In this document: positions 27,097-36,768 of the stretch, piece by piece | How positions within the stretch are numbered: position 1 is the stretch's first letter | How the letters are laid out: each line of letters begins with the position of its first letter | Source of the DNA: an uncultured beta proteobacterium | Lineage (GTDB): Bacteria; Pseudomonadota; Gammaproteobacteria; Burkholderiales; Burkholderiaceae_C | Reading direction: 5' to 3' | DNA length: 64,000 nt | Assembly (NCBI GenBank): GCA_903830985.1 | Contig: CAIKVZ010000167.1 | Location: 1 to 64,000, forward strand | The notes under the pieces: generated by a model | The model's database searches: none | The model's input: the letters and a program-made list of their open reading frames with translations, nothing else | What the model was told of the DNA's origin: nothing | Position numbers and translations under genes: made by a program

Positions 27097-27894
27097 TCAG
27101 TCAAAGGCCCAGGCTGAAATTCGGGTGTCGCCCGCAGCGCCCTGCCAGATCTTGCGTGCCGGCGTGTCGCTGCCCGAACCGCTGACGACCATCAACGGCA
27201 AAAGATGTTCCTCGCGCGGGTGCGCGGCGCGGGCAGAGGGTGCGTCGGCCCAGCGTGCCAGTTGCGCACTGCGGTGTGCGGCGTCACCGTTCAGGGTGCT
27301 GTCGAGCCAGCCGTCAAATTCCAGCGCCGCCGGCCCACCGTTGCCGAAACTTCGCAGGTTGTGGTAACTCATGCCGCTGCCCACGATCAGCACGCCTTGC
27401 TGGCGCAGCGCGCGCAGCGCTTCACCCATGGCCACATGGACTGCAGGATCGAGCCCCGCCTTGAGCGACATGGCGACGACCGGGATGTCGGCCTGCGGGA
27501 ACATCACCTTGAGCGGAATGAACACGCCGTGGTCCCAGCCGTGATCCGGGCTCACCAGCGCCTCCATGCCGGCCTGGCGCAACAGCGCTGCCGCCTCCTG
27601 TGCCAGTGCCGGCGCGGCCGGCGCCGGGTAGGCGAGGGCATAGGTCTCTTGCGGAAAGCCGTAGTAGTCGTAGATCAACTCGGGTCTGGCAGCGCCGGAG
27701 AACGTGGCCTGGTCGGCTTCCCAATGCGCCGTCACCACCAGAATCGCCGTCGGCTTGGCGGGCAGGTTCGCGTGCACACCGGCGAGAAATTTTTCCATCG
27801 GGACGAACATGTCGTGCATGGGTCCGGACATGAAGAAGGCCGGACCGCCGCCGTGCGGCAGGAACAAGGCGGGCATGGAGGTTGGGGTGGACAT
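27097..27894 (-). CDS. DODA-type extradiol ring-cleavage dioxygenase (YgiD-like)
   Basis: A 265-residue class III (LigB-type) dioxygenase. Expected Fe/Zn ligands are His in LPHGGGPAFF and in VTAHWEA, plus GWDHGVFIPL and the catalytic region GSGMSYHNL. E. coli YgiD and plant DODA convert L-DOPA to betalamic-type products, but bacterial physiological substrates are mostly unknown. It lies 29 bases upstream of the pirin gene's stop side in the order pirin-dioxygenase on the minus strand; pirin and this enzyme may be co-expressed. Confidence 0.92.
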   Translation of the reverse strand: MSTPTSMPALFLPHGGGPAFFMSGPMHDMFVPMEKFLAGVHANLPAKPTAILVVTAHWEADQATFSGAARPELIYDYYGFPQETYALAYPAPAAPALAQEAAALLRQAGMEALVSPDHGWDHGVFIPLKVMFPQADIPVVAMSLKAGLDPAVHVAMGEALRALRQQGVLIVGSGMSYHNLRSFGNGGPAALEFDGWLDSTLNGDAAHRSAQLARWADAPSARAAHPREEHLLPLMVVSGSGSDTPARKIWQGAAGDTRISAWAFD

Positions 27895-27923
27895 GGTGTT
27901 CTTTCAGGGGAAATTGTGACGCA

Positions 27924-28796
27924 TCAGGCCAGGCGACCGGCGCGGAAATCGTCCATGGCCTGGTGGAGTTCCTGCTGTGTGTTCATGACGAAGGGGCCGT
28001 ACTGGGCGATGGCCTCGTTCAGCGGTTGGCCCGCGATCAGCAGGGCGCGGGTATCCCCTTTGGCTTGCAGCACCACACCATCGGCCTGCGCGTCGTTGGC
28101 GAGAATGGCCATGCGCTGCACGGGCACTGGCGTGGTGCCGACCTGCAGTTCACCCCGGTAGACGTACAGAAAAGCGTTGTGCTGCGCCGGCAGCGGCTGG
28201 TTGAAGCTGGCGCCGTCGGGCAGGTGCAGGTCCAGGTACAGGGGGGCAGTAGCCTCGCGCGTCACGGCACCAGTCACGCCGTGGCTGACGCCTGCGATCA
28301 CCGTCACGACCACGCCGGCATCGGTGACAAAGCCTGGAAGCTCGGCTGCCTTGAAGTCGCGGTACCAGGGCTGCGACATCTTGTCGCGCCCGGGCAGGTT
28401 CAGCCAGAGCTGGAAGCCCTCCATCACGCCTTCTTGCTGCTGCGGGATTTCGGAGTGGATCACGCCGCGCCCGGCCGTCATCCACTGCACGCCGCCGTTC
28501 TCCAGCAGGCCCTCGTGGCCAGCGCTGTCGCGGTGCTGCATGCGCCCGGCGATCATGTAGGTGACGGTCTCGAAGCCGCGGTGCGGGTGGTCGGGAAAGC
28601 CCGCGATGTAGTCGTCGGGATGGTCGCTGCCAAAGGCGTCCAGCATCAGGAACGGGTCCAGGCGGCGCTGCAGGTTTTGCGTCAGCACACGGGTCAATTT
28701 CACGCCGGCACCGTCAGAAGTGGCCTGGCCTGTGATGAGTTGTTCAACCTGACGCGGCTGGAGCACGGTGGCAGTGGGAAGGGTGGTTGGTGTCAT
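27924..28796 (-). CDS. Pirin family protein
   Basis: A bicupin protein of about 290 residues. The pirin N-terminal cupin is clear: DPFLMLDAFGSD, FPDHPHRGFETVTYM (two metal-binding His), GGVQWMTAGRGVIHSEIP (His and Glu). The C-terminal cupin ends in PLNEAIAQYGPFVMNTQQEL. Bacterial pirins include quercetin dioxygenases and regulators of pyruvate metabolism; the role here is open. The start is ambiguous between ATG at 28796 and 28829; the track ORF to 29138 runs into the kinase gene in another frame and is spurious. Confidence 0.93.
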   Translation of the reverse strand: MTPTTLPTATVLQPRQVEQLITGQATSDGAGVKLTRVLTQNLQRRLDPFLMLDAFGSDHPDDYIAGFPDHPHRGFETVTYMIAGRMQHRDSAGHEGLLENGGVQWMTAGRGVIHSEIPQQQEGVMEGFQLWLNLPGRDKMSQPWYRDFKAAELPGFVTDAGVVVTVIAGVSHGVTGAVTREATAPLYLDLHLPDGASFNQPLPAQHNAFLYVYRGELQVGTTPVPVQRMAILANDAQADGVVLQAKGDTRALLIAGQPLNEAIAQYGPFVMNTQQELHQAMDDFRAGRLA

Positions 28797-28896
28797 GGGG
28801 TGCAAGGAAAGTCTCTGAATCGGGTTCATTGGAAGGTAGGGACGTTTGGCCCCGTTGAAAGGGTCGCCCTGCGTACAGGTTCTCGCTGCGGGCGCT

Positions 28897-31800
28897 TCAG
28901 CACTTTGGCATGCTGGCGTTTGCAGCGTCGAACGCGGCACAAACTTCAGACACCAGTGCCTGGCAAGCGCGCGTATCTGCTGTTCTTGCCGCGGTTTCCA
29001 GCGCCTGGCACAACTCGCCCAGGGCCATAGCGCCGACACTGCGCGCGGCCGATTTGAGCGGGTGCGCCACGGCAGCCAGGGTGGCCAGGTCCAGCGCCGC
29101 AGCGGCGTGCACCAGGGCTTCCAGCTGCGCCGGCACACCGAGTCGGAACTTCTCCAGCAGTCGAGTTTGCAGTGCCGGGTTATCGCCCACCAACGCTTGC
29201 AGGGCGCCCGCGTCCCAAACGGTCAAGCCTGGCGCGGCCGTGGCCGTGGCCACGGCCTCTGTGGGCTGGTGCTGTGCCTGCGGCAGAGGCAGCCATTTGC
29301 CCAACGTGGACTGGAGTTCCTTCAGTCGCAGCGGCTTGGCCAGGTAGTCGTCCATGCCCTGTTCCCGGCAGCGCTGGGCCTCGCCCTGCATGGCATTGGC
29401 GGTGATGGCCACGATGGGCAAATGCGTGCCTCTGGCTTCGCTCTGACGAATGGACTGCGTCAACTCGAAACCGTCCATTTGTGGCATATGGCAGTCGGTG
29501 AGCAGCAAGGCGTAGCGTTTTTGCCCTCCGCTGCGCCACAGGTTCAGCGCGTGCGCGCCATTGTGGGCGACTTCCGCCGCGTAGCCCAGCAGACGCAGCT
29601 GTTCCAGGATCACTTCGCGGTTGGTTTCGTTGTCTTCGGCCAGCAGGATCAGTTGGCCACGGGCCGCGGCTTGCGCCACGCTCGGCGCCGGCGCGCGCAC
29701 AGCGCTGGCGCGACGTTCCACCGTTCCTTGCGGCGTGCTTCCAAGGCCTGCGGCCTGCGCCAGGCTCTGCAACAACTCCTGGTACAGCATGGGGCGCACC
29801 GCCAGGCTGATTTCAACACTGGGCGCCGCGCCGCCGCGCCGCAGGGTCCGTACCACGCCCACGTTCGCCGGCAGACCGAGGTCGACGATTGACGGCGGCA
29901 CATCCAGGCCGAGCAGCACGACGGTCGGGACGTTGTTGGCGGGGTCCTGCAGGAAGCGTCGTGCAGCGGACCAGTCTTCCTGCACCACGAATTCGGCGCC
30001 GGCGGATCGGCAATAGGCGCCTACGTCGCGTGCCGAGTCCGGTGCGCTGATCACGCCCAGCACGCGCAGGCCAGCCAGACTGGGCGCGGACTCAAGCGCG
30101 CGTCCTGCAGCGGCTTCGTGCAGCGGCAATTCGACCGTGAACTCCGAACCTTCGCCCGCCTTGCTGCTCGCCTGGATGTTTCCGCCCATCAGTTCAACGA
30201 GTCGCTTGCTGATGCTCAGGCCCAGACCGGTGCCGCCAAATCTTCGGGCTGAACTCTCGTCGGCCTGCGTGAAGGGCTGGAACAATATCTTCACCAGGGC
30301 GTCGCTCATGCCCACGCCATTGTCAATGACGCGAAGCTTCAGGCCCGGGCCGCCACCCTTTCGCTCGCAAGGCTCCAGGCGCAACTGCACACGCGCCGCA
30401 CGGCCGGGACGGCCCATGCTGAATTTCACCGCATTGCCCAACAGGTTGAGCAGCACCTGACGCAACCGCGTCGGGTCGCACAGCGTCCAGGCGGGAAGCT
30501 GTGGCTCCACATAGACCGACAGGTCAATCCCCTGGGTGCCCGCGGTTGCGAGCATGAGCAGTGCTGCGCCCTCGGCCAACTCGCGCAGGTGCACGGCAAC
30601 GTTTTCCACCGCCAGTTTGCCGGCTTCGATCTTGGAAAAATCCAGGATGTCGTTCAGGATCTGCAGCAATGACAGGGATGAGTGGTGCACCGTGTTCAGC
30701 ATGCGGCGTTGCTCGGGCAGCAGTTCGGTCTCCTGCAGGATGTCGATCATGCCCACGACGCCGTTCATCGGTGTGCGTATTTCGTGGCTCATGTTGGCCA
30801 GAAACTCCGACTTGGCGCGGTTCGCGGCGTGCGCTGCGTCCTCTGCCAGGCGCCTCTCGGTGACGTCCAGGTTGAAGCCTTGAAAATACTGGAATATGCC
30901 CTGGGCGTCCGTGATCGGCACCGCGTGGCAGAAGAAGTCCCGGTACAGGCCATCAAACCTGCGCAACCTGAAGTGGTTGTCGTGCTCGGTCTTTGCGGCC
31001 CAGTGCTGCGCCCAGATCTCCCCGGCAGCGGCCAAGTCGTCAGGGTGCATCACCGAAGTCCAGGTCTGAGCTGTCAGGGGCTCATTCGGGTCCTGGCCGG
31101 TGAAGTCGAACCACTGCTGGTTGATGTAGGTATAGCGTTCGCCATCAAAAGCCCAGAGGTGAATGTGGATGCTGTTGAAGATGGTTGTCAGGCGGCTCTC
31201 GCTCGCCGCCAGCGCCTCCTTCTGGCGCTCGAGTTCGCTCACAGCGAAACGGTTGTTGGTCAGGCTTTGCTGCAAATTCACGGTCTGATAGTGCACCAGC
31301 TCTTCGAGGTGTTCGCGGTGCTCCTGCAGTTCGCGGTCCATGGCCTTGCGCTCGGTGATGTCGGAAACGATCCCGACCAGATGGGGTCGGCCGGCGATCC
31401 ACACCGTTCGGCTGCTCACATGGGTGTCGAGCAGGCTGCCATTCTTGTGCCGGTGCTGCGTGTCAAAGCTCGACTGATCGGCCTGAACCATGGCTCTCAC
31501 GCCGTCAATCACGGCAGCGCTGTCCATGGCGCCCTGGATGTCGAGCAAGTCGAGTTGGGCGTATTCCTCGCGGGTATAGCCCAGGTTGTTGCAGGCCGCG
31601 TCGTTGAATTCGACGTATTTCAGGGTTTGCGCATCGATGAGCACGATGCCCTCGGTGGCCTGGGTCACGATGCTGCGATAGATCTCCTCGCGCTCGGCGA
31701 GTTTCAACTCGATCAGTTTGCGTTGGGCCATGTCGGCCTGCATGGAAGTCTCCCGTTGCGCCAGCTTTTGCAGCAATCGGTTGAAGCTGCTGAACAGTGC

Positions 31801-32844
31801 GCCCACCTCGTCGTCGCGCGCGATAGTCAGTGCGTGCGGGGGGTTGTCGTTCTCGGAGTCGGCGGAGAGCGCGCGCGCTGCATTCAGCATGGGCGCCAAC
31901 TGGCGTCGGAGCATCCAGCCCATCACCAGGGTGGCGAGCATGGACAGTGCCAGCGCCGCAACCAGCATGCGCTGCTGCATATCCTGGATCGGCGCAAAGG
32001 CCTCGGCCGTGGGCAGTTGGACGGCAACGTACCAGCCCGCTGCGGTTACGCCTTTGCCCGAGACCAGAACTTCCACGCCCACAGGGTTGACGCCCACCGC
32101 GGATCCCGCATAACCCGCCACGTAACGGTCGACCAGCGGGTTCACTCCGGCCTTGGGCAGTGACTCCATGATGCGGCTCTTGTCACTGCTCGTGACGATC
32201 AGCCGGTACTGCGGCGCGTTCAGCAAAATGCTCCCGGTCTTGCCGTAAGTGCTCCGGGAAATGGTGTCCAGAAAATTTTCCAGGCCCAGGTTGGTCACCC
32301 CCACCAGCACGCCGATGGGCTGGCCCTGGGCGTTGCGAATCGGCGCAGCCATGGAAAAAACCGGCAACTGCAAGCTCTTGCCGATGACCGGACGACCGAT
32401 GGACGACTTGCCCTCGCGCAATGCCTTGATGACGTAGTCGCGCTCCATGACGTTGAGGCCCAGCCGATGGGCAGAGACCGGCACGTCGGCGATTGGTATG
32501 CCATCCAAGCGGGTCACGAAGACACCCGCATTGAACAGGCTCTGGAGCACGGGCCGCTCATCGAGGAGGGTCTGCATGGCCGTGGTGTTGCCCAGCACTT
32601 GCGGCGAAACCGTCCCCGCAACCCGCTCCAGCGCCTGCAGGCGCTGGGTCAGTTGCAGATTCACTTCGTCAGCCAGAATGGAAGCAATCGAATACTGCTG
32701 TTCTCCCAGCAAGGTTTGCAGGTTTTCGCGCAGCATGCGGCTCGCAAAGTAGACCAGGGACCAGATGCTGACCAGAAATATGACCAGCGTGAGCAGCGTG
32801 ACACGGGTTTGCAGCGAGCGCCAGTGAAAGTCGTTCAATCGCAT
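28897..32844 (-). CDS. Large hybrid histidine kinase (dCACHE, PAS, kinase, receivers, HPt)
   Basis: About 1315 residues from the ATG at 32844. Order: TM1 (about 12-35), a 240-residue periplasmic dCACHE-like sensor, TM2, HAMP, two PAS/PAC domains, and HisKA with [14 protein letters not shown]. The HATPase ([11 protein letters not shown]) follows, then a degenerate receiver-like segment (GLRVLGVISAPDSA) without the acidic pocket. A complete receiver follows (LLTDCHMPQMDGFEL), then a C-terminal HPt domain with His in AHPLKSAARSVG. This is a full phosphorelay in one chain, ArcB/BarA-like. The extracellular ligand and the final response regulator are unknown; none is adjacent. The 53 extra N-terminal residues in the track are not used. 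Confidence 0.92.
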   Translation of the reverse strand: MRLNDFHWRSLQTRVTLLTLVIFLVSIWSLVYFASRMLRENLQTLLGEQQYSIASILADEVNLQLTQRLQALERVAGTVSPQVLGNTTAMQTLLDERPVLQSLFNAGVFVTRLDGIPIADVPVSAHRLGLNVMERDYVIKALREGKSSIGRPVIGKSLQLPVFSMAAPIRNAQGQPIGVLVGVTNLGLENFLDTISRSTYGKTGSILLNAPQYRLIVTSSDKSRIMESLPKAGVNPLVDRYVAGYAGSAVGVNPVGVEVLVSGKGVTAAGWYVAVQLPTAEAFAPIQDMQQRMLVAALALSMLATLVMGWMLRRQLAPMLNAARALSADSENDNPPHALTIARDDEVGALFSSFNRLLQKLAQRETSMQADMAQRKLIELKLAEREEIYRSIVTQATEGIVLIDAQTLKYVEFNDAACNNLGYTREEYAQLDLLDIQGAMDSAAVIDGVRAMVQADQSSFDTQHRHKNGSLLDTHVSSRTVWIAGRPHLVGIVSDITERKAMDRELQEHREHLEELVHYQTVNLQQSLTNNRFAVSELERQKEALAASESRLTTIFNSIHIHLWAFDGERYTYINQQWFDFTGQDPNEPLTAQTWTSVMHPDDLAAAGEIWAQHWAAKTEHDNHFRLRRFDGLYRDFFCHAVPITDAQGIFQYFQGFNLDVTERRLAEDAAHAANRAKSEFLANMSHEIRTPMNGVVGMIDILQETELLPEQRRMLNTVHHSSLSLLQILNDILDFSKIEAGKLAVENVAVHLRELAEGAALLMLATAGTQGIDLSVYVEPQLPAWTLCDPTRLRQVLLNLLGNAVKFSMGRPGRAARVQLRLEPCERKGGGPGLKLRVIDNGVGMSDALVKILFQPFTQADESSARRFGGTGLGLSISKRLVELMGGNIQASSKAGEGSEFTVELPLHEAAAGRALESAPSLAGLRVLGVISAPDSARDVGAYCRSAGAEFVVQEDWSAARRFLQDPANNVPTVVLLGLDVPPSIVDLGLPANVGVVRTLRRGGAAPSVEISLAVRPMLYQELLQSLAQAAGLGSTPQGTVERRASAVRAPAPSVAQAAARGQLILLAEDNETNREVILEQLRLLGYAAEVAHNGAHALNLWRSGGQKRYALLLTDCHMPQMDGFELTQSIRQSEARGTHLPIVAITANAMQGEAQRCREQGMDDYLAKPLRLKELQSTLGKWLPLPQAQHQPTEAVATATAAPGLTVWDAGALQALVGDNPALQTRLLEKFRLGVPAQLEALVHAAAALDLATLAAVAHPLKSAARSVGAMALGELCQALETAARTADTRACQALVSEVCAAFDAANASMPKC

Positions 32845-33039
32845 GGGCTGGCCCGGCGGGTGCGTGCGCGAGTCGACCGGCGAAGTCGGTATGGGCTGAA
32901 AAACATGGCGTGTGGATGACGCGAGCGTGGTCCTTGGGCGAAACTGCACTCTGATGTTACCTGACCGACCCGATGGCTCGTGAATGTGCGGTGTCGAACA
33001 CATTCGTCGGTATCGCAGCCGGCATTTAAACTGGCTGCC

Positions 33040-33219
33040 ATGCTACTCACCGATACGGTCACCCTGCGCGAAGTCGGCTTGCGCGACGGCCTGCAAAGCA
33101 TCTCCAAGACCTTGTGTACAGCCCACAAGATCGACTGGCTGCGCGCCGCCCACGCTGCCGGACTGCGCGAAATCGAGGTCGGCTCCTTTGTGCCGGCGCG
33201 CCTGCTGCCGCAACTGGCT
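33040..33219 (+). pseudogene. Hydroxymethylglutaryl-CoA lyase, 5' fragment only
   Basis: The first 60 residues match an HMG-CoA lyase-type enzyme of the DRE-TIM family: REVGLRDGLQ at residues 10-19 and the IEVGSFVPARLLPQLA block. Homology then stops in mid-domain after PQLA. The following bases read, in a different frame, as the end of a Bug receptor. The rest of the lyase (about 240 residues, with catalytic Cys region) is missing, so the gene cannot be active. Confidence 0.85.
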
Positions 33220-33515
33220 CACAGCGTGTGGCCGCCGCGCCCGAGATCCCGACCTTTGTCGAGCAGGGCCTGTCCAACTATCTGGTCGAGGCCTGGTTCG
33301 CCGTGATTGGCCCCAAGGCCCTGCCGGCTGCCGAGGTGCACCGCGTGCACGCCGCCGTGGTCGCGGCCTTCGCCGACCCGACAGTCATGGACATCATGGC
33401 CAAGCAGGGCAATGTGATCAACGTGGGGCACGTCGACCGGGCCATGCCGTTCTTTCGCAGTGAACTGGCCAAGTACGCCGCGCTGGTGAAACAGGCCGGC
33501 GTCGAGATCCAGTAG
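33213..33515 (+). pseudogene. Bug-family solute receptor, 3' fragment only
   Basis: In the +0 frame from about 33213 the translation reads TGSQRVAAAPEIPTFVEQGL and ends with PFFRSELAKYAALVKQAGVEIQ. This is the C-terminal third of a tripartite tricarboxylate transporter (TctC/Bug) receptor; compare RSAAYPGVPTMAESGL in the intact Bug gene at 38003. The N-terminal two thirds and signal peptide are missing. The ATG at 33114 used in the track is antecedent lyase DNA read out of frame. A deletion joined the two genes near 33213-33222. Confidence 0.85.
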
Positions 33516-33597
33516 CCGTGGCCGGGGCGATGCACAGCATGGATCGGGTTGGCGGCTCGTTCGCCTACCATCGGTCGTTCACTCCGCAACTTGCCCC

Positions 33598-34290
33598 ATG
33601 ACGCCTCCACTGATCAACGAAGAAATCGACTTTCTGCAATCCCTGGTCGATCTGGCGCAGCAACGAGACGTTATCGAACTCGGTTGCGGTGCTGCCGAAC
33701 TGTCGCGTCAGTTGCTGGCGCGCTGGCCGCAATGCTCTGTCACGGCGCTGGAGGTGGACCAGCTGCAACACGCTAAAAATTTGCTCAAGCCCATGGCGCG
33801 TCTGCAGTTCCTGCAGGCCGGGGCCCAGGCAGTTCCATGCGCAGCCGCCACCTTTGATCTGGCGCTGATGCTCAAATCGCTGCACCATGTGCCGATGGAG
33901 CAGATGGCCCAGGCCCTGGCCGAAGTGCAGCGCGTGCTGCGCCCGCAGGGCCTGCTGTATGTGTCGGAGCCGGTGTTTGCAGGAGCATTGAACGATGTCA
34001 TGCGCCTGTTCCATGACGAGGAGCAGGTGCGCGCCGCGGCCCTGCAGGCGGTTCGGGGCGCGGCGGATTCCTTTGCCTGGGAACCCCTGGGTGAGCAGTT
34101 TTTTGACCTGCCGGTGCACTTTCGTGACTTTGCCGATTTCGAGCGTCGCCTGGTCGCCGTGACCTATGCGAATCACCGTCTGGACGCAGCCACCCTGCAG
34201 GCGGTGCGTGAGCGTTTTGAGCCGCACATGAGCGCCGACGGCGCGCATTTTCAGCGGCCCATGCGGGTGAATCTGCTGCGCAAGCGCTGA
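33598..34290 (+). CDS. Class I SAM-dependent methyltransferase
   Basis: A 230-residue protein with the SAM-binding motif VIELGCGAAELSRQLL (residues 25-40), an acidic residue after strand 2 (ALEVDQLQH) and MLKSLHHVP as motif IV. The C-terminal 80 residues likely form the substrate-binding cap. The fold is of the Methyltransf_11/25 type. Substrate unknown. It is preceded by the HMG-CoA lyase/Bug remnant and followed after 48 bases by the LysR gene; whether it belongs to the tcu locus cannot be told. Confidence 0.88.
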   Translation: MTPPLINEEIDFLQSLVDLAQQRDVIELGCGAAELSRQLLARWPQCSVTALEVDQLQHAKNLLKPMARLQFLQAGAQAVPCAAATFDLALMLKSLHHVPMEQMAQALAEVQRVLRPQGLLYVSEPVFAGALNDVMRLFHDEEQVRAAALQAVRGAADSFAWEPLGEQFFDLPVHFRDFADFERRLVAVTYANHRLDAATLQAVRERFEPHMSADGAHFQRPMRVNLLRKR

Positions 34291-34338
34291 GCTTGTTCAA
34301 AGCACCCGCGCGGCCATCACTCCCACCCGAGGCAGACC

Positions 34339-35289
34339 ATGGAATTGAGACAACTGCGTTATTTCGTCCGTGTCGTCGAGCTTGGCAGCATGGGGCAGGC
34401 TGCGGCCGACCTGGGTGTCGTGACCTCCACGCTGAGCCAGCAGATCAGCCGGCTTGAAGGCGAGCTCTGCGCCAGGCTCTTGCAACGCAGCACCACGGGC
34501 GTCGTGCCCACCGATGCGGGCCTGGCCTTCTGGCGCCAGGCGCAACTCGCGCTGCGCCATGTGGACGAGGCCGCACGCGCCGCGCAGCACGCGCGCCTGT
34601 CGGGCCAGGTCAGCATTGGCCTGGCGCCATCGACCGCGTCGGTGCTGGCCTTGCCCCTGCTGCAGGCCATGCGTGAGCGCTACCCCGAGATCCGTCTGCA
34701 CCTGGTCGAAGGCCTGTCGGGTCACCTGGGCGCGATGCTGAACGCGCGCCAGCTCGATCTGGCCGTGCTGTTCGAGACCGAGGTGCCCAAGCGCTTCGGC
34801 GTCACGCCGCTGCTGGACGAAAAGCTGTACCTGATCGGCGCCGCGAGGCTGGCCGCCATGCCCCGGGGCAAGCAGGTCAGGATCAGGGACATCGCTGCGC
34901 TGCCACTGGTCATGCCCAGCGGCAGCCACGGGTTGCGTGCCATCGTCATGACCGCCTTCGCCCGTGCCAAGTGCCAGGCCAACATCGTCGCCGACGTCGA
35001 TGGCCTGGCCATCCTCATGGACGTGGTGCAGGCCGGGCTGGCCGCGACGATACAGCCCGGTGCCGCGATCTCACGCTTGCCGGCCGACGCCTTGCGACTG
35101 GTGCCGCTGGCCGACGCGGGCCTGCGCCGGCGCAATCTGCTGGCCAGCCTGGCAGATGACGAACTGTCTCCGGCCGCGCTGGCGGCCCGGGTGGTGCTCA
35201 AGGACGTGGTGCAGGAACTGGTGACCAGCCAGCAATGGCTGGGCGCAAGCGCGCCGACGCACAGGAGCGCGGGTCTTCACGAAACCTGA
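34339..35289 (+). CDS. tcuR: LysR-type regulator next to tcuAB (TcuR-like)
   Basis: A 316-residue LysR-type transcription factor. The N-terminal winged helix-turn-helix (MELRQLRYFVRVVELGSMGQ, then LGVVTSTLSQQISRLE) is followed by a periplasmic-binding-type effector domain from about residue 90. It is transcribed in the same direction as tcuA, 75 bases upstream, not divergently as in many LysR systems. By position it probably senses a tricarboxylate and controls tcuA-tcuB-Bug. The gene name is from context, in analogy to Salmonella tcuR. Confidence 0.85.
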   Translation: MELRQLRYFVRVVELGSMGQAAADLGVVTSTLSQQISRLEGELCARLLQRSTTGVVPTDAGLAFWRQAQLALRHVDEAARAAQHARLSGQVSIGLAPSTASVLALPLLQAMRERYPEIRLHLVEGLSGHLGAMLNARQLDLAVLFETEVPKRFGVTPLLDEKLYLIGAARLAAMPRGKQVRIRDIAALPLVMPSGSHGLRAIVMTAFARAKCQANIVADVDGLAILMDVVQAGLAATIQPGAAISRLPADALRLVPLADAGLRRRNLLASLADDELSPAALAARVVLKDVVQELVTSQQWLGASAPTHRSAGLHET

Positions 35290-35364
35290 AGAGGGCTTGC
35301 CGCTGCGGCCACTACCGCCAGTGCCGCCGTCCGCCTAGACTTGTTCCCAAAGGGAGAAGAGAAA

Positions 35365-36768
35365 ATGGTGGATGTACTGGTCATCGGTGGCGGCAATGCG
35401 GCCCTGTGCGCGGCGCTGATGGCGCGCGAGGCGGGGGCTTCGGTGCTGCTGCTCGAAGCCGCGCCGCGCGCCTGGCGCGGCGGCAATTCCCAGCACACGC
35501 GCAACCTGCGCTGCATGCACGATGCGCCGCAGGACGTGCTGATCGAGGCCTACCCGGAAGAAGAATACTGGCAGGACTTGCTCAAGGTTACGGGCGGCCT
35601 CACCGACGAGGCTTTGGCACGCCTCGTGATCCGCGCCTCTTCCACCTGCCGCGACTGGATGCGCAGCCATGGCGTGCACTTTCAGCCGCCGCTGTCGGGC
35701 GCGCTGCATGTGGCGCGCACCAATGCCTTCTTCATGGGCGGCGGCAAGGCCCTGGTCAACGCCTATTTCCGCAGCGCCGAGAAGCTCGGCGTGCAGGTGC
35801 GCTACGAAACGCCGGTGCTGTCGGTGGAGATGGACGGCGACCGCTTCGTGGCCGTGCATACCGCAGGGGGCGAGCGCATCGCCGCGAACAGCTGCGTGCT
35901 GGCTGCCGGCGGCTTCGAATCCAACCGCGAATGGTTGCGCGAGGCCTGGGGGCAGAACGCACGCGGCGAATGGCCTTCGGACAATTTCCTGATCCGCGGC
36001 ACGCGCTTCAACCGGGGCGTGCTGCTCAAGAACCTGATGGACCAGGGCGCAGACACCATTGGAGACGCGACGCAGGCCCACATGGTGGCGATCGATGCGC
36101 GCGCGCCGCTGTATGACGGCGGCATCTGCACGCGCATCGACTGCGTCTCGCTGGGCGTGGTGGTGAACCGCGAGGGTGAGCGCTTCTACGACGAGGGCGA
36201 GGACTTCTGGCCCAAGCGCTATGCCATCTGGGGGCGCCTGGTGGCGCAGCAGCCGGGTCAGGTCGGCTATTCCATCATCGACAGCCAGGCCATAGGCCGC
36301 TTCATGCCGCCGGTGTTCCCCGGCACCACGGCCACCACGTTGGCTGAACTGGCGCGCAAGCTGGGCCTGCCCGAGCAGGCCTTCGTGCAGACCGTGGAGA
36401 ACTACAACGCCGCCTGCCAGCCGGGCCACTTCGACCATACGGCGCTGGACGACTGCCGCACCGAGGGCGTGGCACCCGCCAAGACCCACTGGGCCCGTCC
36501 CCTGTTCAGGCCACCGTTCTACGGCTACGCGCTCAAGCCCGGCGTCACCTTCACCTACCTGGGACTCAAGGTGAACGACCAGGCCGCCGTGCACTTTGGC
36601 GGGTGCCCCAGCCCGAATCTGTTTGTCGCGGGCGAGATGATGGCCGGCAATGTGCTCGGCAAGGGCTACACCGCCGGCGTCGGCATGTCCATCGGCACGG
36701 CCTTCGGGCGCATCGCAGGTACACAGGCGGCGCTGGCTGCAAGGAAGGTCGACCATGCAGCAGCTTGA
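35365..36768 (+). CDS. tcuA: FAD-dependent tricarballylate dehydrogenase
   Basis: A 467-residue flavoprotein of the fumarate reductase/succinate dehydrogenase family. The dinucleotide site [21 protein letters not shown] starts at residue 4; the C-terminal FAD block is [21 protein letters not shown]. In Salmonella TcuA oxidises tricarballylate to cis-aconitate. The ATG at 35365 is preceded by a strong gggagaagag site; the track start at 35341 (TTG) is unlikely. The gene overlaps tcuB by 14 bases. Confidence 0.93.
   Translation: MVDVLVIGGGNAALCAALMAREAGASVLLLEAAPRAWRGGNSQHTRNLRCMHDAPQDVLIEAYPEEEYWQDLLKVTGGLTDEALARLVIRASSTCRDWMRSHGVHFQPPLSGALHVARTNAFFMGGGKALVNAYFRSAEKLGVQVRYETPVLSVEMDGDRFVAVHTAGGERIAANSCVLAAGGFESNREWLREAWGQNARGEWPSDNFLIRGTRFNRGVLLKNLMDQGADTIGDATQAHMVAIDARAPLYDGGICTRIDCVSLGVVVNREGERFYDEGEDFWPKRYAIWGRLVAQQPGQVGYSIIDSQAIGRFMPPVFPGTTATTLAELARKLGLPEQAFVQTVENYNAACQPGHFDHTALDDCRTEGVAPAKTHWARPLFRPPFYGYALKPGVTFTYLGLKVNDQAAVHFGGCPSPNLFVAGEMMAGNVLGKGYTAGVGMSIGTAFGRIAGTQAALAARKVDHAAA

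Noticed and set aside
30682-32163. 493-residue + strand ORF
   Set aside because: Antisense shadow of the large hybrid kinase; no recognisable protein.
33114-33515. Intact 133-residue protein from the ORF track
   Set aside because: Its N-terminal third is lyase DNA read out of frame; only the C-terminal Bug segment is real homology, so it is a remnant.
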